Origin: Guadua angustifolia
Lineage: Eukaryota > Streptophyta > Magnoliopsida > Poales > Poaceae
Length of the DNA stretch: 64,000 bases
Direction: 5' to 3'
NCBI GenBank assembly: GCA_036346375.1
Contig: CM070504.1
Coordinates: 8,863,890 to 8,927,889 of the forward strand
Under the pieces are notes generated by a model, which was not told the origin of the DNA, made no database searches, and saw nothing but the letters and a program-made list of their open reading frames with translations. Within the stretch, counting starts at the first letter, position 1, and each line of letters begins with the position of its first letter. This document shows, piece by piece, positions 32,861 to 45,059 of the stretch. The position numbers were made by a program, and so were the translations under genes.

Positions 32861-34521
32861 CCATCAAATAAATTGAGAAACTTTTAAAATTTTGCACACT
32901 TGAACTTTGGGATCAAGTGAAACCTCGCCAAGAAGAATTTTTGAAAAAGGAAGTTCTAGTCAAAAGATATCCCAAAAGCAATTTCGAAAAATTCTGAAAT
33001 TTCAGAACTGATTTTGCCATGGTCGGTATGACCGCTCCACATGGCCGGTCATACCGCAAACCTGGTATTACCGCGGGTTCAAGCGGTGCGACCGCTCTTG
33101 ACAGCCCGAGACTCGGAGTTTTTGCAAATTTTGGCAAAAATGATTCAAATGAAGTCCGAATGATTTGAAACTTTCCAGAAATGAACTTTGGACTAATTAG
33201 AAGGTTTTGCAAAAAGAATTTTCTCAAAAACAATTTTATTTTGAAAGATATGGCAATTTACGCTTTGAGGCATAAAAGGAAATTGATTCTCACGAAAAGC
33301 CTCAAAATTCAATTCAATTTGGATTTCATGCAATTTCAATTTTCATGGCTTAGATTGGTGTATCAAGAATGTTTCTAGCCAAGATTTATATTGAAATCCA
33401 ACTTGAATGCCAACAATTTAGCATAGTGCTAGAATAGGCTATTTTGGATTAAATCAAATCGCTTTTTGAGCCAAATTAGATTTCAACATATAGTTTTTCA
33501 ATTTGAAAGCTTGTAAAACATTTGAAATACTTAATAGAATACTTTTTCAAATCTTTTCGCAAATTTGGGCCTTTTAAATATGAATTTTGACTTTTGACCT
33601 AAATAGTCCAAATAAAGAAGCAATAAGAAACCAAGTCAAATTAAATTAACACAAAACTTCAAATTTAGCATGGGGTAAGATATAGAGATTTGAATTTTGT
33701 GTATGAGTCTAGAATACCATTTTGAATAGAAATTCTACACAAGAATTGATCCAAATGGAGAAACTCACTAAGTGCAATAGTATGACCATTATGGGTCAAG
33801 TACAGCTTTTTCACGAAGTTTCAAAATCGAATATCTTTTGATAGGTTGGTCTTTTGAACATCTTTTGAATACAAAAGTTGTTAAGAATGACCAACTCTAG
33901 GATTTTCATTTTGGAATTATTTTCAAAATCCTTTTACTTTTAATTTTATGAAAATTATAAGTTTAAATCCAAAACAAGATACTAGTAACTAGCTTTTGTA
34001 GTTAAAACTCATTTTCTTTTCAAAATAGATTTTATGAAACCAAAACCTTTGAAAAACATTTCAAAAGCATTTGTATACATTTTAAACTAATTTTTCACAA
34101 GATTAGTAATAGTATATAAAGATTTGACTTTTGGCTAAAAGGTTTGATTTTGAATATATATATACGCACTTATATTAATATGGGCACACGTAGGGATGTG
34201 ATACACATGAATATGAATTAACACTCCCCCAAAATGTGTCACTTTCTAACTTGCTCAAGATTGCAATAAGAGAATAGATAAGAGGCGAGAGCAAGTAGCC
34301 ATAACAAGTAATCTAAATTGATTTTCATTGATATTGCAATATAACCTACACAAGGCTATAAGATATGATAGTAATCAATTTTAAATGCTTGTTACCGAGA
34401 TGGCATTGGCTTATGATGGACATGATTGTCTTCATGCTTGACACCACTTGTAGACGAATATAATCCTTCTCCTCTTGAGTGAGCAAGCGTCCAATCCATC
34501 TCAATATCACCTAAAAATCTT

Positions 34522-36251
34522 TTAGGCGATTTTTGGTACCCAATCTTTGTTGGGTCCGACAATGTTAGTCACAATAGATTTAGGAACCCAAATGGTCCTA
34601 ATTTTAACATTATTGAATTGACTAACATGACTAGAAATAGTTTTGCGATTACTATTCCTCCTAAGCAACGTATTTGGATTTAAGTGAGAGGACTTAGGAG
34701 GGCAATGATATTTAGCAAAGCTATTTCTAGTTTGATCTCTTCTAAGCATGTGATAATCATTATAGTAAGAACGCTTAGAGGATCTAGCATTTCTAGCAAA
34801 TGTTTTGCTATTGTTATTTCTCCTAAGCATTATATTAGAATTGTTTTGTGTAGGCTTAGGAGTCCTAACAAATTTAGCAAACCCATTTCTAGATTTACTC
34901 TTCCTATGCAAATTAATATCATTTTGAGCCAAGATAGGGGACTTGACTAGCTTGGCAAACACATTGCCATTCTTGTCCTTCCTAAGCAAATAATTTTCAT
35001 TAATAAGAATAGGCTTAGGGTAGTACCTTTGGGACAATCCTTACCGAATGTCCTTTTCCCGACAATTGAAGCATGTCACGCTATTTGGCCCTCTCTTGAC
35101 CGATTTGACTTGCTCCTTGCCGCCTTGCCTCATTGTTGGTGTTGTGGCCTTGTTATCCACTTGATTAGGGCACACGGAGACGAGGTGGCCCTTCTTGTTG
35201 CATGCGAAGCATTTGATTGTCTTCGTGTGTCGCGATTATGCCTCGCCTTGCTATTCTCCTCTTGGAGTTAGAAGGCGAAGTCCTCGCTATCTTGAGGCGC
35301 CCTTGGCTTGCTCAAGATTTCGCCGAGGAGGGCTTTTCCTTTAACGCACCTCTTCAAGTCATTTTCCAATTTAATGACTTGGGCCTTGAGCTCATTATTT
35401 TCCTCTACAAGATTTTCATCCAAAGACATAGAGGAACTAGAAGCAAATTTATTAGAGCAACAAGGTGCATCAAGTAAGTCTTCACAAGAGGTGGATATGT
35501 CAATTTTGATGAAATATTAGAATTTACATCTAAGCATGGCATTTCATCAATTAAATCACATGTGATTCCTATATCCACCTTAGACTTATAAATTTCTTTG
35601 AGAAGGAGGATTCATGATTTTCTTTAACATATTATAATCACTTTGAAGTGATTCATGTTCAAGCTTTAAAATCTTATATTTTGTTTTCTCCTTCCCAAGA
35701 TAATTATTTAGCTCCTCTAACATATCCATCAAATCATCATAAGAGGGCTCATCTTCATTTTCATTTACCTCATTTTTACCTTTTAGCCATGAAGCAACGA
35801 ATTCTTGATGGAAGTGAATATCCGTCGTCGCTTGAGGCGGAGGTTGAGGTTGATGGAGATGTCGGTTCATTGCTTGATGTTGATGTTGAAGGATCATCAA
35901 CCGACATTTCTCCCTCAATACAATCCTCAATTGTTGTGGATGATTCAAATAATTCTTGAAGCTTGATCCATATTTCATGAACGCTTGAGAGGTTGCATAT
36001 GAGATTAAATATTTCTACGCCACAACACTAAATAAAACGTTAGTAGCTTGAGCGCCGAGATGTAGACATTTCTCCTCTCCTTTAGTTGGAGCAATATTAT
36101 TTAGTGGAGAAGAAATGCCGACATCTACGATCCACCATATTTGTGGGCTCATGGATTTAAAATGATTAATCATAAATATTTTCCATGAAGCATAATTAGA
36201 GCCATCAAATATATATGAATCGGTGGAGTGCACTAAACCTCTATTTGTCAT
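34522..36251 (-). pseudogene. Gag of unit 2, frameshifted copy
   Basis: It is a near-identical copy of the 577-residue Gag at 26596-28329, broken by several one-base indels. Open pieces remain at 36015-36251 (N-terminal), 35586-35978 (middle) and 34522-35037 (basic repeat tail). One deletion lies near 36017 and another near 35049, at the second zinc knuckle. The basic tail repeats are still in frame. Confidence 0.9.
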
Positions 36252-36296
36252 CCTTTTTACTCTCTAGACGGTTAAGCCTAAAATGAGAGTGACCGT

Positions 36297-36311
36297 GGCT
36301 CTGATACCACT
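36297..36311 (-). promoter_or_regulatory. Primer-binding site, unit 2 (tRNA-iMet)
   Basis: Same AG plus TGGTATCAGAGCC arrangement as at 28375, abutting the LTR end at 36312. Confidence 0.9.
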
Positions 36312-37459
36312 TGTAGGGTCGAGGATGCGCCTAGAGGGGGGGTGAATAGGCGTTTTACAAAATTCGATCGCTCACTAAACAATTCGCTCTAATACACCCC
36401 TAAGTCAAAACCTAATCAAGATCAATGCGGAAGCGATAATCTAGGTTTTGACAATTAAGGCCTAAATCAACTAGGCTCACTAGTGCACTAACGAAATTAT
36501 GTCTCTACACAAGAATTGCTATATTGAACAAATAATTAATACTAAGCAATTCTAATTACAATCAAGTAATTGAACAATATACAATAAATGTAAATACTTG
36601 AAAGTAAAGGAGACAAGAGGCAAACGATGTTTTTCCAGGGTGTTCGGAGACTTGCTGCCTCCCCTAGTCCACGTTGAGGCAAGCCCACACTTGGACCGGC
36701 CCCGCCGAGCACCGCCTCTTTCCACTAGTCGTGGTTTTTCACGCTCGCCAGAGGCTCAACCCGAACCTTCACAAGCTTGCCGGGCTTTCACACCTTGAGA
36801 GCTCCACAAGACGACGCCCACGCCATCTAGGAGTCGGCAACCTCCAAGAGTAATAAGCCGCCTCGCTTGAACTTCACCGAGCACAACGAATGCGCTCCCG
36901 GTGATCACCTCGTGCAACACATGCACCAAGGCCTCTCTCAAATGCAACACATGCACAAGAGGCTCTCAAACCCACTCCTAATTGCAACACATGCAATTAG
37001 TTCACTCTTTAGCTCAAAACTCAAATGTGAGTGTGCAACACATGCAACACCTCACCCAAACACTCAACCAAGCCAGCAACCTCAGCCCCAAGCCCCCCAA
37101 GGGGTCTATTTATACCCCACCAAAGAAAACTAGCCGTTGGGGCAAAAGTACTGAAATTCGGGCAGAGAGGCCGGTCATACCGCACTCGGGCGGTATGACC
37201 GCTCCTCACAAGCCAACGGCTAGAAAATAGCCGCAGACGAAAACCCCATATACTGCGCCCTTGCAGATGATCAAGACCGCCGGTATGACCGCAAGCACCC
37301 CCGGTCATACCGCACCACCTCAGCGCCAAAAAAAACACTCCTCTGGAAAAAACATGCCGCTCAGGGGCCGGTCATACCGCCGGCCGGTATGACCGCATGG
37401 GGGGCCGGTCATACCGCCCGCACAGACTCCGGACACCGGTTTTTCGCGATCTTTTCACC
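36312..37459 (-). mobile_element. Truncated LTR of unit 2
   Basis: It matches 28390 to about 29548 of the complete LTR, including the TATA box, GCAACACATGC motifs and CCGGTCATACCGC motifs. The match stops after TTTTCACCA at 37459, where Gypsy LTR sequence begins. About two kilobases of LTR, including its true 5' end, are missing. Confidence 0.88.
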
Positions 37460-37649
37460 ACTTCGCCCGCCCGTCCTCTAGGCCGCCACGTGGACTGGGC
37501 ACCGGGCGAGCAGGGCGTCCTCGCCCACCTACTCGCCGGACGCCACGTAAGACACGACTGTCGGGCGGTTCGCCCGCCCGTCCGCCAAAGCCGCCCACGG
37601 ACTGGCTTTGTGCGTCGGAGAGGGTACCCAACAGAGAGTACTGCCGACA
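37460..37649 (-). mobile_element. Gypsy 3' LTR fragment
   Basis: About 190 bp similar to the outer part of the LTR ending at 45970, sharing CCGCCAAAGCCGCC and CGGAGAGGGTACCC and ending GACA. It joins the truncated Copia-like LTR directly at 37459, so the rest of this LTR is lost. Confidence 0.65.
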
Positions 37650-39279
37650 AGAGCTCTGCCCGCCTCGAGCGCTGCTAGAGCCTTTTTGGAACCTTCATTG
37701 AATGCTTAGTGCGCTCTTGGGCGGGGCCACCACTCATGAGGTTACAACCGCCTCGATTCCCTCCCGTATCCGTCGATTTTCCTTGGGACCCGAAATGGCG
37801 CACGATCTTGTCTCTTCGCGAACCGTCAGTGCGTGTGATGCATATATAGATACATCTGTACCAAGCGGTTTACGCCTTCTACTTTCTTGCGCACATCAAC
37901 TTTCGCTTCTCCGTCTTCCTGTGTATGCAAACATCTGGACAATATCTTAGTGTAATGGATGTTTTACTTATTTTACCTGTGTGCTTGGTTATTCTGCTTG
38001 ATTGATTTTGTTTGCTGGGGCTGCCAGACGACCAGGCTTGAACTTGGCCAAAATGCCAAGCAAACTTCCAAGTTTACGGCAACGCTTCGGGATCCCTTCT
38101 TAGGTCACATGCAGCCAGCCACCGACACAAGCATAAACCATGCAAGTTATGCAGAACTTAGGTAAAAATGACCTTAAACCTGGCAGTTTACGCGAAACGC
38201 AGAACCGCCTTAGCCTTATGCTCTTTACGCAAGATTGTCGCGGGTCCAAATCCCTTCGAAACTTTAATTCCGATGATCTCCTGGAACTGTGCTATAGCGC
38301 GGCGTGGCAAGGGAAGCAAGTTCCCCGAGGCGTTTTTAGGCCAGCAGTACTCGACGGTGACAACCAGCGGTGCTTCGGAGAGCCAACCCGAGGCGCACTG
38401 AGCCGTGTTTGAGCATCAGGCCCAACTCGACACCTAAGTTATTTGCCCTCGCTAAACGCTAACACTTAACACTTTTCCCTTTATCATCAAGGGGCCATTG
38501 GTCTTGACGCTCATGAGCGATACGCGCTAACTTGACCCATCTTAGCGCATGCACATACGAAGTGGTCAAAAATGCGCATGGTACTTATCTTGCTTATATG
38601 TCGCAGGCGACTCACTCGAAAGCCAAAGCGACCAGCCCCCAAGCATCCGGCTAATCAAGATGCTTGAGCTTTTTATAAAGCAGGCCAACACTCCTACGCC
38701 AGGCCTGCATGCACGTATGGTTACCAAAAGAATGAGTAGACACTACACGAGGCGTATGCAAGGTAGACCCAAATAGCGCAGGTCCCTGCATGGGATAGTC
38801 CTGGTCCATTTTCTTTGGTTTCTAAGTCCTTGTGACCCTTTCGGGAATCAAACCACAGCGTTGTGTGCCGAAGCAGCGGGCTTCCAGGAGGGGTATCAGG
38901 CCAGCGGTGCTCGACGGTGACAGCCAGCGGTGCTTCAGGGAGCTAACCCGAGGTGTACGAGCCGCGTTTGAGCACCGTGCCCAACTCGCCCCTGAACGCC
39001 CGTTGTAGCTGGACACAGACGCGGGGCGCCACCGTGGATCACAAAGGAATTAGCAAACATACGGGACCAGCGACATCCATGCAAAAAAAATAGCCACTCT
39101 GGGCACAGAAGGGGACAAAAGATAACAAAGCAAAAAGCCTTCTAGGCAACAATTTTATCGATCACAAAGAACGACCAATGGGAAAGACTCTCCTCAGGGC
39201 TGATCAACACGAACTACTGGGCACTTACAGTTCTTTCAAGGGTAGAACTTCCGCAGCAACTCTATGTTGTGGGAACTTT
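37650..39279 (-). other. Gypsy 3' untranslated region with a direct repeat
   Basis: Noncoding DNA lies between the integrase end and the LTR fragment. A segment of about 95 bp occurs at 38341-38437 and again at 38901-38996 (TCGACGGTGACA, CCAGCGGTGCTTC and AACCCGAGG in the same order). Plus-strand open frames here are incidental. Part of the interval (37690-37950) could be another LTR remnant. Confidence 0.5.
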
Positions 39280-40312
39280 CTAGCTCTTGGCCGTCCACAG
39301 TGGCCAACCTGACCGCCCCAGGTCGAGATATTGAAACCACCTTAAAGGGGCCCTCCCACTGGGGAGACAGTTTGTGCAACCCGGCATGCGTCGAATTCTC
39401 AAGAAGACCAGTCGCCCATCGCCAGTTGTTCTCTGAGACCGGGTGGCATGGTATCGCCTAAGGCTTTGTTGATACGAAGCGGCGCGCAAAGCGGCCCGAT
39501 CACGCACTTCTTCCAGGAGGTTGACCTCTTCTCGCCTGAGATTTTCTTGGCCTTCCTCGCTGAACGCCAAGACGCTGGCGGAGAACCGAAAGCGACAATC
39601 GGAGGAAAGAATACTTCCGCCCGTACACCGTGAAGAAAGGTGTTCGCTAGTGGTCTGACCGGGCGTGGTGCGGTGACCACAAAGATAGCCGGAGTTCTTC
39701 GTCCATCTCGCCCCGCGCCAGGAGCCGATCAAATGCCCTCGTCTTGAGGCCCTTCAACACCAGCGCGTTGGCGCGCTCTGCTTGCCCATTGCTCTGGGGG
39801 TGGGCCACCGAAGCGAAGCACACTTTGGTCCCCATTTCATCGCAGAACTCCAGGAAGGCTGCGCTGGTAAACTAGGTTCCATTGTCGGTGATGATGCGGT
39901 TGGCGACTCCAAAGCGGGTGAAGATTCCGTGCATGAACTTGATAGCAGCGACTGCTGTAATGGCACGCACTGCTTCGGCTTCAACCCACTTGGTGAATTT
40001 GTCGATGGCGACGAAGAGATGAGTGAAGCCCCCTGTGGCTCACGGAACGGGCTCAGATATCAAATTTCAAATTTCTGCATCGCGAACGCCATGAGAGCGG
40101 ATGGTTTGCGTGGCTTGGGCTGGTTGGTGGATCTGCTGGCGAAGAATCGACAAGCCAGATTTCTCACCGGCCGCAAGCATCCCGAAGGCGCGAGGCCAAT
40201 AAAATTCTTGGCGGAACGCTTTGCCAATTAGCGCCCGGCCGACATATGGCTCCCGCGACACGCCCATGGATATCGAGAGCGGTGCTCCCTCTTCCCGAGT
40301 GATGCACTTCAA
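39280..40312 (-). pseudogene. Gypsy integrase
   Basis: The H2C2 zinc-binding region appears at 40312-40067 (GKAFRQEFYWPRA, then QQIHQPAQATQTI). The catalytic-core remnant with HPQSNGQAERAN is at 39835-39647. The C-terminal part extends to about 39280. Several frames are used, so it is inactive. Confidence 0.8.
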
Positions 40313-40590
40313 GAGAACCCGCTCCTACTCCGGGTATAGGTCCCCACCTACCGAGTGTAGCACTTGGCCTTATGCAATCTTCTCACCGAGGCATCATCGT
40401 CAGGGATCACTTGGTCACACAGGAAGGCTAAGATCGGATCCATCCACTGACCTTCCTGGCCAAGCATGGAGAACACTCGGTGCTCGCCCGGGTACTCCAC
40501 TAGGCCGAGTTTTTCCCCCGGTGCTGCGTCGGCAATACCGCCGTCTTCCCTCCCGAACACAGGGGCCGAGGCGGTACGCCGCCTTCCTCC

Positions 40591-41010
40591 CTAGATCGAG
40601 GCTGCGTACGTGCGCCACCTTCCCTTTGAGCGGAGGTCGAACGGCCGTGTTGTCGTCCCCACCTCGGGGGTCGCGACAATGACACCATCATCCCCACCTG
40701 AACCGGGGGCTGCGATGGATGGTCGCGATAGTCTTTCTTCGAAAACCCCGACCGGAACAGAAGCTTTCGAGGACGCAAGCTGTGAAAGCCCGTCCGCAAG
40801 GTGGTTGTCGCGTTTAGGGATATGAACATAGCCAAATCCTTCAAAGTGGCGCTCCATTTTCTGGACCTCCGCCAGGTACGCCGCCATGGTGGGATCAGAA
40901 CACTGGAACTCCTTCCGCGCCTGATTGATAACTAACAGGGAGTCACCCTTGACTTGGAGACGCCGAATGCCCAGGTCAAGCAATGCGCATTTCGCCAAAG
41001 AAGCCTTCAT
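40591..41010 (-). pseudogene. Second (archaeal-type) RNase H of the Gypsy element
   Basis: The frame shows KASLAKCALLDLGIRRL, KGDSLLVINQARKEF and IPKRDNHLADGLSQLAS, the pattern of an additional RNase H fold with conserved Asp positions (GDS, DNHLAD). It follows the regular RNase H, as in Tat-lineage elements. Confidence 0.7.
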
Positions 41011-41016
41011 ATTCAG

Positions 41017-41394
41017 CTATGTTGTTTGTGGCCTTGAAGTCGAGGGCGACCACATACTGGAGGATGTCACCGGTCGGAGAAACCAGGACAACCCCAGCCC
41101 CCGCGCCTTCCAGTCTGAATGAGCCGTCAAAGAATAGGGTCCAGGAGAAGGCGCGGGCGCTGCTTCAGCCTCCGGAGTGGCCGGAGTCCACTCGGCGACA
41201 AATTCCGCCAGCTTCTGGCTCTTGATGGCAGTGCGGGGTACGAACTTGATGTTGAACTCCCCCAGCTCCACTGACCATTTAGCAATTCGGCCTTCTGCTT
41301 CACGGTTGTGGAGGATTTCTCGTAGAGGGTAGGCCGTGACGACGGTGATTTCTCGCCCTTGGAAGTAATGTCGCAGCTTCCTGGACGCCACCAA
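41017..41394 (-). pseudogene. RNase H domain of the Gypsy element
   Basis: The residues KLRHYFQGREITVVTAYPLR and RIAKWSVELGEFNIKFVPR are typical of the C-terminal part of the Gypsy RT-RNase H. Confidence 0.8.
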
Positions 41395-41493
41395 GACCGT
41401 GATACAAAGATCTTCTAAGCTTATGGTACCGAAGTTCGCCGTGCAAGACCTTGCGGTGTAGTAGACCGCCTCGACACCTTCCTCTCCGCGAAC

Positions 41494-42448
41494 TCAAAGA
41501 CAAATAGCCACCACCTCGAAGTGGCAAGAATATACACAAGAATGGCTCACCTCGCTACTGGGGAGACCAACACCGGGAGAGGTGAGGTATTGCTTCAAGT
41601 CTTCAAATGCCTTCTCGGGCTTCTTCACCCACTCAAAATGGTTAGTCTTCTTGGCCAGCCTTGAACAGAGGCAAGCTTCTTTTCTCCCAACCGCAATGAA
41701 CCGCCCTAGGAGGCTAGGCGATCGCCAAGACCGACTCGCTAAGTCAGATGGCGGCTTCATGTGCTCGATGGTCGCTATCTTGTCCGGATTGGCTTCAATC
41801 TCCTGCTGGACACCGAAACCCAAAGAACTTGCCTGAGGGCACACCGAACACGATTTTTCAGATTGAGCTTCAAGCCATTCTTCCGGAGGTTAGCAAAGGT
41901 TTCCTCCAGGTCTTGGATCAGTTCTTCACTTTTTTATCTTCACGACTAAGTCATCAACGAGACCTCAAGATTTCGCCCTATCGGGGCGGAAAGTAATATG
42001 CATGGCACGCTGGTAAGTTGAACCAAAGATTCTTTAAACCAAAAGCCATTCTTACATAACAGTAGACACCCGTAGGGGTTACAAAAGCCGTCTTCTCTTC
42101 ATCTTCAAGCGCCATGCTAATCTAGTGGTACCCGGAGTATGCATCCAAGAAGCACAACAGTTCACATCTGACCGTGGAGTCAACGATGAGGTCGACCCAC
42201 GGCAGGGGGTAAGGATCCTTCGGGCAGGCCTTGTTGAGGTCAGTGAAGTCGACACACATGCGCCATTTCCGTGGACTTCTTGGCGAGTAGTACAGGTTGG
42301 CAAGCCACTCAAGATGAGAGACTTTCGATAACCCTCGCGCAGCAATGCTTTTTCTACCTCCTCTCGAATGGCATCTATCGCTCCGGACTCGCCCCGACCT
42401 TTTGCGGACCGGCGCACTCGGGAGCATTGTTAATCGGTGCTCGATCAC
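41494..42448 (-). pseudogene. Reverse transcriptase of the Gypsy element
   Basis: RT pieces in more than one frame: WRMCVDFTDLNKACPKDPYP and FLDAYSGYH (42340-42122), the catalytic VDDLVVK (about 41930-41950), and the thumb region with WVKKPEKAFEDLKQYL (near 41600). Frame changes between these blocks show that it is inactive. Confidence 0.82.
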
Positions 42449-42527
42449 CCGGGGACCCTAGTCATGTCTGACGGTTGCCAAAGCTAACACGCCGGAATTA
42501 GATCGAGGAAGGTGACGAGCTGTTTTC

Positions 42528-43157
42528 CTATTTGGCGCTGAGGTTGGCGCCAATGTTGACGGTCTTCTGAGGTTCGCCCTCACTCAGGGCGACCACCTTA
42601 ACCTCACCGGCAGAGCTAGGTGAGGCGCGGGTCCGGGCCTGAGGGGCTCCCGAGGAAGTGGCGTCTGCACGCCCGACGCAAGTGGCACCGGCTAGGTCCA
42701 GCGCATAGTTGTGGTAGCGCAAGGCCTCGGACTTATCCACACGGATCGCAATGGGGCCGCCAGGCCCCGGCATCTTCACCACCATATAAGCATAGTGGGT
42801 TGCCGCCATGAACTTGGCCAACGCCGGTTGGCCGAGCAAGGCATTGTAGGGGAGGTCGAAATCAGCGACCTCAAAATCCACCATTTCGGTGCGGTAATTG
42901 TCTTTCTCCCCGAAGGTGACAGGGAGGCACACCTGACCCAAGGGCATCAAGTCAGCCTCTGGGGCTACCCCGAAGAAGGGCAGAGCCGGGCGCAGATCCT
43001 GCTGCGGGATCTGGAACGCCAGGAATGCTGAAGAGGATAGGAGGTTGATGGAACTCCTTCGCCCACCAAAGACGCGCCCACCAGACATTCCAATGGTGGG
43101 CGACACCACAACCGGAGATACCCGGCCGGTGGCGCCTCGGGGTGGTCGGCCGATCAA
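42528..43157 (-). pseudogene. Protease region of the Gypsy element
   Basis: A 209-residue frame contains FEVADFDLPYNALLGQPALAKF, characteristic of the retropepsin-like protease C-terminal half (ALLGQP). The catalytic DTG/DSG motif is not obvious in this frame and may lie beyond a frameshift. It sits between gag and RT as expected. Confidence 0.7.
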
Positions 43158-43557
43158 GGTGAGTGTCTCGCTCCGACCACTTCAAAGATCTCGACCGCCC
43201 GAGCTCGACACTGGCGACACTCCCTCTTTAGCCGCTTATAGGCGGCGTTGAGGAAAAGGTGGACGAACCACCATGGATGTAGGCCATAACGTGATCCGCC
43301 ACGAAATACATACGGGCGGGATCTTCGCCTTGGTCGTCGCCGGGCGGCGTTCCTTGAGCCGCTTTCCACCATTTTACTCACGGCCCGACACCATCCGATC
43401 ATGAGTGTTGGTCCGTGGATCGCAATAGAGCTCGCCCTCTTTTGCTCGCGGCGGTCGCTCCCACGATCACAAGGTCATCGCTACGATCACGGCGATCATC
43501 ACACCGTCACGGCGGTTGTCGCACGGCCACGGCGGTGCGTTTTTTTGCTTGGGGTCA

Positions 43558-44430
43558 TCACTTCACGCCGGCGGCCAAGACCGCCTGGTCTCTCGCTCGC
43601 TCGCGCTTCCGCGCCTTCTTGCTTGCGCGGCCGGAACCCTTCGAGGTCCCGGCCTCATCCTTGCCTTGACCACCCCTAGGGCCAGATGTCGCCCCTCGCT
43701 TCAGGCGTCTGCCAAGACACTTATGTGCGAGGGAGAAGAGCTTGGAGGTGGTGCTGATGGTACGGGTGGCCATCTTCTCCTTAATCTTGCGGTCGCGAAC
43801 GCCTCTTCGGAAGGCGATGACTACCGATTGCTCCGAGATGTGGGGGATCGTGTTGCGGCAGTGGCAAAACCGCCAGATGAAGTCGCGCAGCGACTCCCCC
43901 TTCTCCTGCTCCAGACAATGGAGGTCATCCTCCACGCCTAGCTGCGTGAATGAACCTTGAAAGTTGGCGACGAAGAGGCCGCACAACTCCCCCCACGAGT
44001 GCACCGACCCTCGCGGGAGGTTTAACGGTCAAGAACGAGCAGAGCCCATCAAGGCCGTCGGGAGGTAGTTGGCCATGATCTTTTCAGACCCACCGGTCGC
44101 TCGCACCACCGTGGTATAGATTTGCAAGAACTCCTCTGGGTTGGTGGTGCCGTCGTATTTTTCTATGGACGCCGGGCGGAACCTGTCGGGCCACGCTACG
44201 TGGCGCAGCCGTTGAGAGAATGCCTGGCACCCGACGCCATAGAGGGAGTCCAGCCGCTCACCGGGGGCCCGATCCGGAGACCGTCCTTGAGAGCGCGGGG
44301 CTTGGCTTCCTACAGAGTCTGGACGAGTGAACCTCCTCCTGGGTCTGCGAGTGAGAGCCACGAGAGGGACTCTCACCGCCGAGACTACCCGCTTCATGGC
44401 AAGTAGCCTCGACCGAAAGTGGCGCTGCAA
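43558..44430 (-). pseudogene. Gag of the Gypsy element
   Basis: Two frames (44430-44029 and 44004-43558) together match the Ty3/Gypsy gag domain: DRFRPASIEKYDGTTNPEEF, then SWGELCGLFVANFQGSF, and KGESLRDFIWRFCHCRNTIP. A stop or frameshift near 44010 separates them. The basic C-terminus is present; no zinc knuckle is visible in frame. Confidence 0.82.
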
Positions 44431-45059
44431 GCGCCATGGAGGTCATCGCCGCCGGCCACGGCTTTCATCAAGATGAGCCCGAGGTCCCCACGGCCCTTGC
44501 GTAATCAGGGACCGGTGCTGCGCGCTTCTTCTTCGACTCGCCCGCCTGGCCAGAGCTTTTTTCATTAGGGCGGCTGGATGCCTGAGTGTGCTCTGCATGC
44601 ACCCCGGGCAATGGGGTACCAACGGTACCAGGCCGGTCGGGGAGCCCTACCCGAAGTTAGGCCGCATCCACAAGACCGGCACGTTCGCAGCCCACGGAGT
44701 GGCCGGAGTCTCTCGCGAGTTCCATCGGGGTGGTCCAAGAGGAGACGAACTGCATGCAGATTCTGGGCAACAGTGGCCGCCTCCATGGCCAGCCGACGTC
44801 GCACAGGGTGCTCCGCCGCTTCCAAAGGAGCCACGCTGCCACCCTGCAGCGGCGGGGTGAGACGATCCTTCGATCGGTGAGACTGCCGGGACGCGCCCTG
44901 GGCGCCGCTCGCCCCCACCGCTCCTTGATGTTGAGAACCCGCCATCTCCAGATGCACGGGCCTGCTTCCAAATCACGAGCACCGAAGTCCGCCGGAGAGT
45001 TAGCCGGGAAAGCCAACCACTAGCCTCCTACTCGGGCGCCTCGCTTGGCGATTCCACTG

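Larger units (their letters stand above)
31544..36311 (-). mobile_element. Gag-only Copia-like retroelement, unit 2 internal region
   Basis: In minus orientation: PBS (36297-36311), decayed gag (36251-34522), about 1.4 kb shared with unit 1, then about 1.6 kb present only here (33122-31558), then the PPT and LTR. No RT or integrase lies in the 4.8 kb, so the element is naturally non-autonomous. The part seen only here has CGGT-N3-ACCG motifs (33017-33105), the PBS-like array and the PPT-like cluster. Confidence 0.88.

Noticed and set aside
39010..39040. TGGCGCCCC (minus strand) as a primer-binding site
   Set aside because: It lies in the Gypsy 3' UTR with no LTR end next to it, on the wrong side of integrase for this element.
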